A stretch of 7,684 nucleotides of DNA. It comes from Acidimicrobiia bacterium. GTDB taxonomy: Bacteria; Actinomycetota; Acidimicrobiia; Acidimicrobiales; Aldehydirespiratoraceae. The notes under the pieces are model-generated. The model was not told the origin of the DNA, searched no databases, and saw only the letters and a list, made by a program, of their open reading frames with translations. The stretch spans positions 1-7,684 of the forward strand of contig JAJDZO010000080.1 of NCBI GenBank assembly GCA_022824605.1. Reading direction: 5' to 3'. Shown here in pieces: positions 1 to 6,656 of this stretch; within the stretch, counting starts at the first letter, position 1, and each line of letters begins with the position of its first letter. Made by a program: the position numbers and the translations under genes.

Positions 1-2435
1 CGCTGCTGATGGCCGGTGAGGTTCATGGACTGGTCGCCCACGATGGACTTCCAGGCCAGGTACATGCGGGTGGCGGCTCGTAACTCGGCTAGTCGGTTGG
101 CGGCCGCCGCCAGGAACACCACCAGGTTGGGGTTGACCCGCGGGCCGGCGTCGCGCTGGGCCAGGATCCTCGCAGCCAGCTGCGCCGCCGGGGAGTTGTC
201 GTCATTGGGCGAGTGGGTCGCGTTGGGCTCGAGGATCACTAGCCGTACGCCGTCGTCGTTGTCGGGAACGTCGCCTGGCCCCTCGGCGAACACCTGAACC
301 GCTGCGAAGGCGCCCCGGTCACGCTGGTTGCTGATCCTGCGCCGCACTTCGTCGTCGGCATCGCGGTCGTCGTAGTTCGATCCGGCCCGGTCCGCGGCGA
401 TGCGGGTGACGTTGGGGATAAGCGAGTACCAGTACTGAGCGCCGTCCACATACAGGTGCGTGGCCTCGCCTGACAGGCGCCTCAGCGCGTCGGCGAACTG
501 GCCGGGCGACTCGCCGGGCTGTGCGCAGCCCAGCACCACCGACTTGAGGTCCACTCCCCTTCTGCCGTCAGGCCGCGGCGCCGAGCCCATATACACCGCT
601 CGGGCGGCTCTGCGGGTAGCCGACAGCCGCCCGAAATGGCTGTTGTTCTGGTCGATGCGCAACGGCAACGAATTGGCTCCGTCCACGTCGGCTTTGATGA
701 CGGGGTCCCAGCCATCCTCGAGATACTTCTTCATCTCGCTGACCAGCAGCCCGTAGTCCATAGGAAGGTTGCCGGGCATGATCAGCAACGACCGGTCGTC
801 ACGCTGCCAAAGCTGCGAAATGGCCAGCGCCATCAGCCGCAGCACGCCCCGGGTGCGCTGAAACTTGTCGAGCGCGGACCAGTCGTCAAAGAGCCGGTCA
901 AACAGCTCGGGATGGATCGGATAGCACAGCTCCATGCGGCGGCGGTACTCGCCCTCCCCCACCCCCGCCGGGAACCTGTCGCCCTGGTCGCGATACATGT
1001 CACAGAACGCCCGGATCACCCCGTCGCGCACCCTGGCCTTGTCCGCGGGCATCGGGTCGAACAGCCGCCGACGCACGATCTCAAAGGACTCATCAGGAGA
1101 GGCCGGCTGCCACTGGGTGGCCTTGCGGGCCACCACGTTCTTGAGCTTCTCCAGCGCGGTGAGCCCCCTGGGTCCGCCCACCTCCACGTCCGAAGCCGGG
1201 ATCGAGATCAACACCACCACATCCGGCACCGCGGCGGCCGCTTCGGTGAGGGCCTGAGCAAAGGTGAACTGGGTGTCGAAGTCTCCCCCGGCGAGTCGCT
1301 CGCCCCCCGGCCCGTCGTCGTCGCTGCCGTCGCGCAACTGGCGGGCGTAGGCCACCCACTCGTCGATGAGCACCACCGCCGGACCGAAACGCTCGAACAG
1401 CGTCGTGAGCGCGGCGCCGGGGCTGGTGCCGGCCAGGTCGTCGGCCCGCACCATGTCGTAACCGTCCTTGCCGCCGAGCTGGTAGGCCAGCCTTCCCCAC
1501 AGAGTGTGAAGCCGGATGCCACCGCCGACGGACTGCGGCGCCGACGGCGAGATCATCTGGCCCACCAGCACAGCCCGATTCACCGCCGCCGGCAGCGCCA
1601 GACCCTCCTCCGCCAGGACCTCCGACAAGCCCGGAAGCTTGGCCGCATCCCCGCCCGAGGCGAGGTGATAGAGCGCGATCAGCGAGTGGGTCTTGCCCCC
1701 ACCGAAGTTGGTCTGCAACTCGATCACCGGATCGCCGCCCGCACCCGACAGACGCCGAGCCGCACCGGCCAGCAGATCGTGCAGGCCCTGGGTGATGTAG
1801 GTGCGGGTAAAGAACGCCTGCGGATCCTGGTACTCGGGCTCCGCGCCCCCATCAGCCACCAGCGCGAGGTCAGCCGCGTACTCGGCCTGCTCGAAACGGC
1901 CTGCGGCCACATCGGCGTGGGGCGCGACGATCTCCCGCCACGGCGTCAACCCCGCATGAGGAGTGCCCTCGGTCGGCTTCGCCGCGGTGCGGCGGCGTTC
2001 GCTACGAGACTCCTCGTCAAACATCTGGCGGAACAGGTCCCGGCGCAATCCCCGGATCTGGTCACGCTGGTCGCTGTTGCCGAAGGCCTCCAGCACCCGC
2101 TCCATCGAGTCGAGTGCCCGCACCGTGTCGTCGCTGGTCAGCGACTGCTGATGGGCCCAACGGTTACGCACATCAGACACCTCGAACACCAGCGACCGCA
2201 CCGACGGCCCGAACGCATGCCCGAACACCTCGTTCCAGGTGGCCTTGATGCCCTTGAACAAGAACGCCGAATCGCCGATGGAGGGCTGACGGTCAGGATG
2301 ATGCAGCCTCGAGTTGACCTGGTGCAGCCACCCGTCGCCATAGAACCCCCGCCACGTCGCCTCGCACGCCGGTCCGAGCCCATCTCGCAGCAGATCCAGC
2401 GCCTTGGCGACCCGTTCGGTGTTGGCCATCACCAT
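1..2435 (-). CDS. Swt1-type HEPN + DUF499 AAA+-like ATPase, defence-associated (3' end outside window)
   Basis: The frame is open from ATG 2435 to the window edge: 811 codons and no stop, so the C-terminus is missing. DUF499 proteins usually run to about 1000 residues or more. Residues 1-120 form a helical domain with R90-N91-R92-W93-A94-H95, matching the RNxxxH ribonuclease motif of HEPN domains, Swt1 type. The ATPase follows: Walker A at N243-FGGGKTH-H250, Walker B VVLIDE with D358/E359, a sensor-like strand VVVLISIPASD at 406-416, and the DUF499 signature YPIHPELFDRL...FQRTRGVLRL near 505-533, with possible arginine fingers R527/R529. DUF499 ATPases are known from phage-defence islands beside DUF1156 methylases and helicases. 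RNA cleavage by the HEPN part is inference. ATG 2435 is chosen because GGGAG lies 9 nt upstream; ATG 2429 in the same frame is less well placed. Confidence 0.93.
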   Translation of the reverse strand, partial: MVMANTERVAKALDLLRDGLGPACEATWRGFYGDGWLHQVNSRLHHPDRQPSIGDSAFLFKGIKATWNEVFGHAFGPSVRSLVFEVSDVRNRWAHQQSLTSDDTVRALDSMERVLEAFGNSDQRDQIRGLRRDLFRQMFDEESRSERRRTAAKPTEGTPHAGLTPWREIVAPHADVAAGRFEQAEYAADLALVADGGAEPEYQDPQAFFTRTYITQGLHDLLAGAARRLSGAGGDPVIELQTNFGGGKTHSLIALYHLASGGDAAKLPGLSEVLAEEGLALPAAVNRAVLVGQMISPSAPQSVGGGIRLHTLWGRLAYQLGGKDGYDMVRADDLAGTSPGAALTTLFERFGPAVVLIDEWVAYARQLRDGSDDDGPGGERLAGGDFDTQFTFAQALTEAAAAVPDVVVLISIPASDVEVGGPRGLTALEKLKNVVARKATQWQPASPDESFEIVRRRLFDPMPADKARVRDGVIRAFCDMYRDQGDRFPAGVGEGEYRRRMELCYPIHPELFDRLFDDWSALDKFQRTRGVLRLMALAISQLWQRDDRSLLIMPGNLPMDYGLLVSEMKKYLEDGWDPVIKADVDGANSLPLRIDQNNSHFGRLSATRRAARAVYMGSAPRPDGRRGVDLKSVVLGCAQPGESPGQFADALRRLSGEATHLYVDGAQYWYSLIPNVTRIAADRAGSNYDDRDADDEVRRRISNQRDRGAFAAVQVFAEGPGDVPDNDDGVRLVILEPNATHSPNDDNSPAAQLAARILAQRDAGPRVNPNLVVFLAAAANRLAELRAATRMYLAWKSIVGDQSMNLTGHQQ

Positions 2436-2645
2436 GAGAATCGACTCCCGCTACCGATGTCGTAAGCACTCACAGCTTCAAACATTCCCCAACAATGCCA
2501 CGGACTTTCGACATCGCGGCTCAGAAGCGGCAATACGGCCGCTGGCTGGAGGCCGTTGCCATTCTAGACGCTACTGGCGAGTTGTTATCTTTATGATGCT
2601 CTGCGATATTTTATTCTATGCTGGATCACGGCACGCATAGAGACG

Positions 2646-2669
2646 ATTGTGATATCACGATATTGTGAT
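2646..2669. promoter_or_regulatory. Operator-like palindrome and direct repeats before the RHH gene
   Basis: GTGATATCAC (2649-2658) is a perfect 10-bp palindrome. ATTGTGAT occurs at 2646-2653 and again at 2662-2669, with an inverted partner ATCACGAT between. RHH antitoxins usually repress their own promoter by binding such paired sites, so this is a likely autoregulatory operator. TATTGT (2661-2666) fits the actinobacterial -10 pattern TANNNT and ends 6 nt before the ATG, and no ribosome site precedes that ATG. Leaderless transcription with the operator over the -10 is therefore possible. An alternative promoter is TTGTTA (2582) and GATATT (2605), 17 bp apart. The surrounding 2581-2672 is clearly more AT-rich than the rest. 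Confidence 0.5.
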
Positions 2670-2672
2670 GCC

Positions 2673-2882
2673 ATGATCAGACAGACGACCGTGCGACTGC
2701 CGGAACACTTGGCCTAGGAGGCTGAGGCGGTGGCCCGAGTGCGGGGCTCGAGCGTGAACCAACTCGTCGTCGACTCACTACGCGCAGAGATTCAGCGCGT
2801 GAGAGCCGATGAGGATTTCACGGCTCGCGCAAGGCGACTGATTGAACGGGACCAGGAGTTGCTGGATCGTCTGGCGCAGTGA
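2673..2882 (+). pseudogene. Ribbon-helix-helix (CopG/Arc-like) antitoxin gene with in-frame TAG
   Basis: Read through, the frame gives MIRQTTVRLPEHLA, a stop at codon 15 (TAG 2715-2717), then 54 codons to TGA 2880. The N-terminal strand (TTVRLP), the helix-turn-helix with GSSVNQLVVDSL, and an Arg/Glu-rich helical tail ending LIERDQELLDRLAQ fit a full-length RHH antitoxin of about 70 residues. The stop most likely replaced GAG (Glu) by a single G-to-T change. Oddly, the TAG is the start of an AGGAGG sequence 8 nt before GTG 2732, so a shorter product lacking the DNA-binding strand could be made by reinitiation. No toxin gene follows; the sequence switches immediately to an antisense DUF1156 relic. 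It is the only clear plus-strand gene in the interior of the window. RHH assignment is by motif; loss of function is inferred from the stop. Confidence 0.75.
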
Positions 2883-2885
2883 CGC

Positions 2886-2933
2886 CGTGTTCTTGGCCCG
2901 AGCCACGCTGTCGGCGTCGCCGGAGGGGCCGGG
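2886..2933 (-). pseudogene. 48-bp relic of a second DUF1156 methylase gene
   Basis: This stretch matches 3963-4010, inside the intact DUF1156 gene, at 43 of 48 positions without gaps. On the minus strand it reads PGPSGDADSVARAKNT, against PGLSGDADSVARAKNT at residues 847-862 of the intact protein. Four of the five differences are silent and one changes Leu to Pro. Similarity stops abruptly on both sides: upstream the frame meets a TAG within a few codons, and downstream it runs into the end of the RHH gene. Mostly silent divergence points to a separate gene copy that was under selection before it was lost, rather than a fresh duplication. No other part of that copy is visible. Confidence 0.8.
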
Positions 2934-2961
2934 CAACCTCCCCTACTCGCGGTCGGGATGG

Positions 2962-3021
2962 ACCAGACCGAAGCCCATGCGCTCGCTCATCGGTGTCCAC
3001 GAGCAGTCCGTTGGCGACCAC
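2962..3021 (-). pseudogene. Possible N-terminal stub of a PIN-domain toxin
   Basis: From GTG 3021, three bases after the stop of the 59-aa gene, the frame reads VVANGLLVDTD, which resembles the first strand and first acidic residue of PIN-domain ribonucleases (typically LLVDTDV). The following ERAHGLRSG loosely recalls the usual HLRG region but is out of register, and later residues show no PIN pattern; the frame continues to 2818 as arginine-rich nonsense across the DUF1156 relic. The placement directly behind a small acidic antitoxin-like gene is what a PIN toxin would have. Only about 20 codons remain, so the call rests on a short motif and on context and could be chance. Confidence 0.35.
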
Positions 3022-3024
3022 AGG

Positions 3025-3204
3025 TCACAACTCCAGTGCTGCGATGAAGGCCTCGGCTTCCTCTTCGGAGATCGTGTCGTCCTGAAGCACCTCCACGGAT
3101 TCAACAACGCCCACTCCCTGCGCTTCGGCCAGCTCGTCGAGCGACCGCCTGGACCAGAACTCCTCGGTACCTGGCATCAGCGCTAGTTGTTCTGCCGGTG
3201 CCAT
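3025..3204 (-). CDS. Small acidic protein, antitoxin-like (59 aa)
   Basis: ATG 3204 begins 5 nt after the stop of the 84-aa gene, so translation is probably coupled; no strong ribosome site of its own is visible. The protein has a short N-terminal segment, then TEEFWSRRSLDELAEAQGV (13-31), a middle segment VESVEVLQDDTIS, and an acidic helical end EEEAEAFIAALEL. The FW...SLDELAxxQGV pattern, acidic C-terminus and size resemble small antitoxins placed before PIN-domain toxins in actinomycetes and cyanobacteria; this is family recollection, not a search. An apparent PIN start follows directly but is broken. ATG 3177 (codon 10) is an alternative start. If the toxin is lost, this is an orphan antitoxin still open and possibly expressed with the methylase. 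Confidence 0.65.
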   Translation of the reverse strand: MAPAEQLALMPGTEEFWSRRSLDELAEAQGVGVVESVEVLQDDTISEEEAEAFIAALEL

Positions 3205-3209
3205 CTCGG

Positions 3210-3464
3210 TCAGAGCGACGCCTCGAGTGGTGAAAGCTCCATCACGAAGCTGCCCTTCTTGATGTCGACCAACCTCAGTTTGGCCGCGCGTGCGACGGTG
3301 TTGGGAAGCCGTCCGGCAGCACCCGGCGCTCGTCCGACTAGCTGGGCAGCGGTCCGAGCGACGGCTCGCTCAATGCCGTCGATTAGGCGAGCCACGTCGG
3401 ATGCGTAGAGTGCGCCAAGATGGGCATTGTCGCCAGTTAGCCGCAATACGAATCGAGTGGTCAA
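3210..3464 (-). CDS. Small conserved-looking protein of unknown function (84 aa)
   Basis: The start is TTG 3464, supported by GAAGGGGG 7 nt upstream; GTG in the overlapping frame hits a stop at once. The protein begins with a beta-strand-like segment (TTRFVLRLTGDN), then a helix with ARLIDGIERAVARTAAQLVG, a linker, and a second alpha/beta segment with KLRLVDIKKGSFVMEL, and ends abruptly at SPLEASL. No catalytic motif, signal peptide or membrane segment is seen. The well-formed amphipathic pattern and good ribosome site argue that it is real. The sudden end after a strand may mean it is a shortened form of a longer family. It lies between the methylase and the 59-aa antitoxin-like gene and probably forms one transcription unit with the latter. 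Function not recognised. Confidence 0.65.
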   Translation of the reverse strand: MTTRFVLRLTGDNAHLGALYASDVARLIDGIERAVARTAAQLVGRAPGAAGRLPNTVARAAKLRLVDIKKGSFVMELSPLEASL

Positions 3465-3503
3465 GTGGTCACCCCCTTCAAGCGTCCCGCCCGCCGTCGC
3501 TCA

Positions 3504-3534
3504 ACCGGCACCCTCCATGGCCCTGGAGGCCGGT
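3504..3534. repeat. Interrupted inverted repeat (hairpin) behind the methylase gene
   Basis: ACCGG (3504-3508) pairs with CCGGT (3530-3534), and CCTCCA (3512-3517) pairs with TGGAGG (3524-3529), leaving a 6-nt loop and a 3-nt bulge on one side. It sits in the 120-bp gap between the methylase stop and the TTG of the 84-aa gene. No T-run follows on either strand, so it is not a standard intrinsic terminator; it could protect the 3' end of the methylase message or lower downstream expression. Confidence 0.5.
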
Positions 3535-3584
3535 AGCGCCCGTGCAGCCTAGAGGGGGTAACCGACACGGTGCGACTCTGGTCG

Positions 3585-6548
3585 CTACACGAGGGTCTGC
3601 TGGATGGGGGCGGTGGCTGCGGCTGCGACGGTGGCGGCGCCGGTGCGCAGGTTGGGCCAGGCGGTGATGAGACTGTTGTAGGCGCCAGCCTCGGCGGCCC
3701 AACCTCGGTCGTTGGCCTTCTGATAGAGCAGGTAGGCAAGCTGACGGGCCCGGTCGCCGTTGCCACCGAGGACGTGCAGAAGTTCGGCCGCCTCGGACTC
3801 TGAGCGCTCCAGCGCTGCGGCCAGGTGTTGGGTGGCCTCCCATACGGTGAATCGGTCGTCGTGCGCCGGCGACCAGTTCGTCGGCAACTCGCTGCGCTCG
3901 TAGAGGCGAAACTTGCCGGCGCGGGCCTCGCCGATACCGGATTCCTCGATACCTGCCAGAGACGTGTTCTTGGCCCGTGCCACGCTGTCGGCATCGCCGG
4001 AGAGACCAGGGTTGTAGCCGTGCTCGGCAAACCAAGTCAGCGCGAAGCGGGTATCGGCGTCAAGTTCGGCCTCCTCACCATCGAGCACCTCACCCAACAC
4101 GTCGTTGATGATGGCCAGTGCGGCCGACACCGGCATCGACGACCCGTCGGCCTCCACCACCCGCGCATACCGGGAGAACACCTTGATGCCCGGTCCGATA
4201 GTGGACTGGGCCATGTCCACCGGAGCGATGTTGCCCGACTGCAACACCCGCACCGCCTCTGGCAACTCCTGGCGCAACGCCGCTATGAACTCTCCCCGCG
4301 TGGCGAGTACTGCCGTGGCGGGTCGAGGCCGGCAGGCAAGTACGATCGACGACGCCAAGGCGTTGGAGCCCAATCCGCGGGGCCGATTCGCCAACTCCGT
4401 GCGCATCGGCCAAGTAGCACTGACCTGCAACCCCGCATCAAGCACCGCCTGCAGGAACGTGTCCCAGCCAGTGGACCGGATCTCCCCGTCTTTGGTCTCG
4501 GTGGCCTTGTAGGCGTAGTAGACCGTCGCCGGAACCTCGGGAGCAACGCCAGCGGCAAGCGCCGCCATGAAGTCGGCCATGCCCGACTCGAAGTACTTCT
4601 CGGCCCGCTCTTTGGAGCCAGCCCGCACCCGGTCAGCTACCATTTCCTCAGCCTTGGGAGTAACGAGCGTCGAGAACTCGTCCGGCCACACATCCGAGAG
4701 GTTCCGCCGCAACCATACATAGAAGAAGTCGGAGATGTCGGCGTACGGAACGTTGTCGTAATACGGCGGATCAGTCGACACCACCGCCCCCGCAGACTCC
4801 CCCACACACGCCCGCGCATCCCGCTGCACAGCCACCCCGCCCGAAGCCGACCCCGGAACATGCCCCAGCGCCTTTACGATCCAGTCCACCATCGCCATCC
4901 AGTTGCCAGTCGATCCAGAGAACGGATTGCATTCGGCGAAGTCCCAGGTCATGGGGATCGCTTGACGTCCAAACGTGTTGCGCATCTTCTCGCCAGAGTT
5001 GTGCCATGTGCAGATCGTGGACCAATAGTCGGCGCACTTATCGACAGCGAACGCCAGATAGGTGACGACCGCGTCCGCGTAGGCATCGGCACCCGCGCCG
5101 TCTTCACGCAGCCGCGGCCCGTCGACATACATGCCGACGGCAGCAGCATCGGATCTCACCCGCTCCGCCACCTCGCCCAACAGATCGGAGAACGTCGTCA
5201 ACGCGACGAGTTGCCGCAGCGTGAACAGCTTGGTCCACTCATCAAGTCCGTACGGTATGGGAATCATGTACTGCGGGTGTCTCGCCAGAGAGCCCTCTGG
5301 GCCTCGTGCGGGAACTTCGCATTCGGCGCCTCTCAGGTCAAGCTCGAGCGGTGCGCAATAGGAGCGGCCCCGCTCACCTTCCGCTACTACCGCCATCAGC
5401 TGCGACCTCATCCGGCCCGCCTGTCCCTCAACCTTGATGTAGCTCTTCGGAATCGCCGAGCCCGTCGCCATGCAGGTGCCGTTGCCTCGGGTGACAGTCC
5501 GCTCGATGGCGGGGTCGCCGCCGTGCCGGATCTCGTAGCTGATCGTCTGGGTGTCGTGATCGATGATCGCTTCGATCCAGACCTTGGGCTTGCCGGGCCG
5601 TTTGGCGAGCGTCCACGACGCGACCAGCGGCACGTGGCCGGACCAGCTCGGATCAGGTGACTCCACGGTTCGAGCCCAGATCCAGGCGATGGGCGTGAGC
5701 TTCTCGCCGTCGGGGCCGGTGGCATCGGGGTATAGGTGCCCGATGCGACGCTTGGCCTCATCGCGCATCCAGCGTCCGTAGACCCCAACGTCCGCAGCCA
5801 ATCCCTGGGCCCGCTCCCAGGTAGTAAGGGTCTTGTCGATGTCGGGATGCACCGGCGGCATCCCTGCGAAGCGGGGCGGGATCTCAATCATCGCCCTGTT
5901 GATGAGCACCGCAACGGGGTTCAGGTCCCCGGCGAGCGCGGTGAGCCCGAGCCGCTGGGCCTCCAGAGGTATGGCCCCACCCCCGGCGAAGGGGTCCAGG
6001 ATCGGCGGTGGCCCATCGGGGAAACACCGGTCGATCTCAGCCCGAGCCTCTGCCAGCACGTCGGGGTTATTGGAGTTCTCCCACTTGACGAGTCGCTCCA
6101 GAATCCCAAACAGCCGCTGCCGCTCAGCGTCCATCTTCTGCTCGCGCTCTGCCTTCTGCTCTTCGGTCTCGTCGTCGGGGGACACGAACTCGTCATAGCC
6201 CGAGGGATCGTCCACCAACGACGCCCAGATCACCGCCCGAGCCGCGGCTAGCGGCCGCCGAGCCCACCAAAGGTGCAGTGTCGACGGATGCCCATGCCGA
6301 ATCGACTTCTCCCGCGCCGCCTCAGCGTTGATCGCCGCCAACGGCAGAGCCACCTCAATCAACTTCGGCCTGTACGCGGGGAGAGGCCGCTTCGGCGCAT
6401 CGTGCTTCTTGGCTGGAGCCGGTTGGTCTCGTCTATCGATCTCATCCGCCGTGAGCATGCGAAAGCCGGGCGTGTCATATGGATCACGCGGTGGGGGCTT
6501 CGGAGGCACAGCCCTGCCGCTAGGCACACGCGCCCCGCATCGTTGCAT
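3585..6548 (-). CDS. DUF1156-family DNA adenine-specific methyltransferase (987 aa)
   Basis: The DUF1156 signature lies near residues 60-115: KLIEVALPLAAIN, then KSIRHGHPSTLHLWWARRPL. Methyltransferase motif I is D185-PFAGGGAIPLEA, with DLNP at 208-211. The catalytic motif DPPYYDN is at 593-599 and the fold continues through RTELANRPRGLGSNALASSIVLACR near 716-740. Motif I before motif IV, with about 400 residues between, leaves room for a target-recognition region, as in alpha-type N6-adenine methylases (inference). All key residues are intact. Such proteins sit with DUF499 ATPases in defence islands and are thought to modify host DNA. The start is uncertain: ATG 6548 follows an in-frame TGA by one codon, but AAGGG lies 15 nt away. 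GTG 6527, GTG 6509 and ATG 6458 are alternatives. The first 50 residues are a Pro-rich extension, and the C-terminus is Ala-rich. Confidence 0.95.
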   Translation of the reverse strand: MQRCGARVPSGRAVPPKPPPRDPYDTPGFRMLTADEIDRRDQPAPAKKHDAPKRPLPAYRPKLIEVALPLAAINAEAAREKSIRHGHPSTLHLWWARRPLAAARAVIWASLVDDPSGYDEFVSPDDETEEQKAEREQKMDAERQRLFGILERLVKWENSNNPDVLAEARAEIDRCFPDGPPPILDPFAGGGAIPLEAQRLGLTALAGDLNPVAVLINRAMIEIPPRFAGMPPVHPDIDKTLTTWERAQGLAADVGVYGRWMRDEAKRRIGHLYPDATGPDGEKLTPIAWIWARTVESPDPSWSGHVPLVASWTLAKRPGKPKVWIEAIIDHDTQTISYEIRHGGDPAIERTVTRGNGTCMATGSAIPKSYIKVEGQAGRMRSQLMAVVAEGERGRSYCAPLELDLRGAECEVPARGPEGSLARHPQYMIPIPYGLDEWTKLFTLRQLVALTTFSDLLGEVAERVRSDAAAVGMYVDGPRLREDGAGADAYADAVVTYLAFAVDKCADYWSTICTWHNSGEKMRNTFGRQAIPMTWDFAECNPFSGSTGNWMAMVDWIVKALGHVPGSASGGVAVQRDARACVGESAGAVVSTDPPYYDNVPYADISDFFYVWLRRNLSDVWPDEFSTLVTPKAEEMVADRVRAGSKERAEKYFESGMADFMAALAAGVAPEVPATVYYAYKATETKDGEIRSTGWDTFLQAVLDAGLQVSATWPMRTELANRPRGLGSNALASSIVLACRPRPATAVLATRGEFIAALRQELPEAVRVLQSGNIAPVDMAQSTIGPGIKVFSRYARVVEADGSSMPVSAALAIINDVLGEVLDGEEAELDADTRFALTWFAEHGYNPGLSGDADSVARAKNTSLAGIEESGIGEARAGKFRLYERSELPTNWSPAHDDRFTVWEATQHLAAALERSESEAAELLHVLGGNGDRARQLAYLLYQKANDRGWAAEAGAYNSLITAWPNLRTGAATVAAAATAPIQQTLV

Positions 6549-6555
6549 CGATCAT
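6520..6555 (-). CDS. Possible leader peptide MIDATMRGACA overlapping the methylase start
   Basis: ATG 6555 has AAGGG at 8 nt, the best-placed ribosome site in this leader, and gives 11 codons to TAG 6520, out of frame with the methylase. The frame is also open back to ATG 6600 (26 codons), without a good site. Its stop overlaps GTG 6527 of the methylase frame as GTGCCTAG, the same 8-base geometry as the ATGGCTAG joint upstream. It could couple or limit methylase translation. It may equally be a chance ORF. Confidence 0.3.
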   Translation of the reverse strand: MIDATMRGACA

Positions 6556-6573
6556 GAGACGGGCCCTTGCTGA

Positions 6574-6599
6574 CACGCGGTGCTCACACGCGGTGCTCA
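6574..6599. repeat. Two exact tandem copies of a 13-bp unit
   Basis: CACGCGGTGCTCA occurs at 6574-6586 and 6587-6599 with no mismatch, and GCTGA just before resembles the end of a third, degraded unit. It lies in the 108-bp gap ahead of the methylase, so it would be in the 5' leader or near a promoter. It could be a regulator binding site or a slippage product. The rest of the gap (6600-6656) shows no clear signal. Confidence 0.7.
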
Positions 6600-6656
6600 T
6601 GCGTGACTGATTCCAAGCACAGCGCGTAGCACGCAGCGAACGGCTGCAGTCAAGGC

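Noticed and set aside
636..2465. 609-codon plus-strand open frame
   Set aside because: It is antisense to the HEPN-DUF499 gene, rich in Arg, His and Pro, with no domain pattern; a GC-driven shadow.
2495..2596. 33-codon plus-strand ORF with a protein-like stretch (FDIAAQKRQYGRWLEAVAILDA)
   Set aside because: No ribosome site, no recognised family, ends quickly; it might be another gene relic but cannot be supported.
2436..2640. Promoter for the DUF499 gene
   Set aside because: TAAAAT on the minus strand (2613-2608) resembles a -10 box, but no -35 fits and the leader would be about 170 nt.
3504..3534. Intrinsic terminator after the methylase
   Set aside because: The hairpin is good but no T-run follows on either strand, so it is listed only as a repeat.
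3461..4035. Two overlapping minus-strand frames of 185 and 189 codons
   Set aside because: They overlap the methylase C-terminus in other frames and look like Pro/Arg/Ser-rich shadows; the methylase frame has clear family motifs.
3825..5660. 611-codon plus-strand open frame
   Set aside because: It is antisense to the DUF1156 methylase, with low-complexity Arg/His/Pro composition and no recognisable motif.
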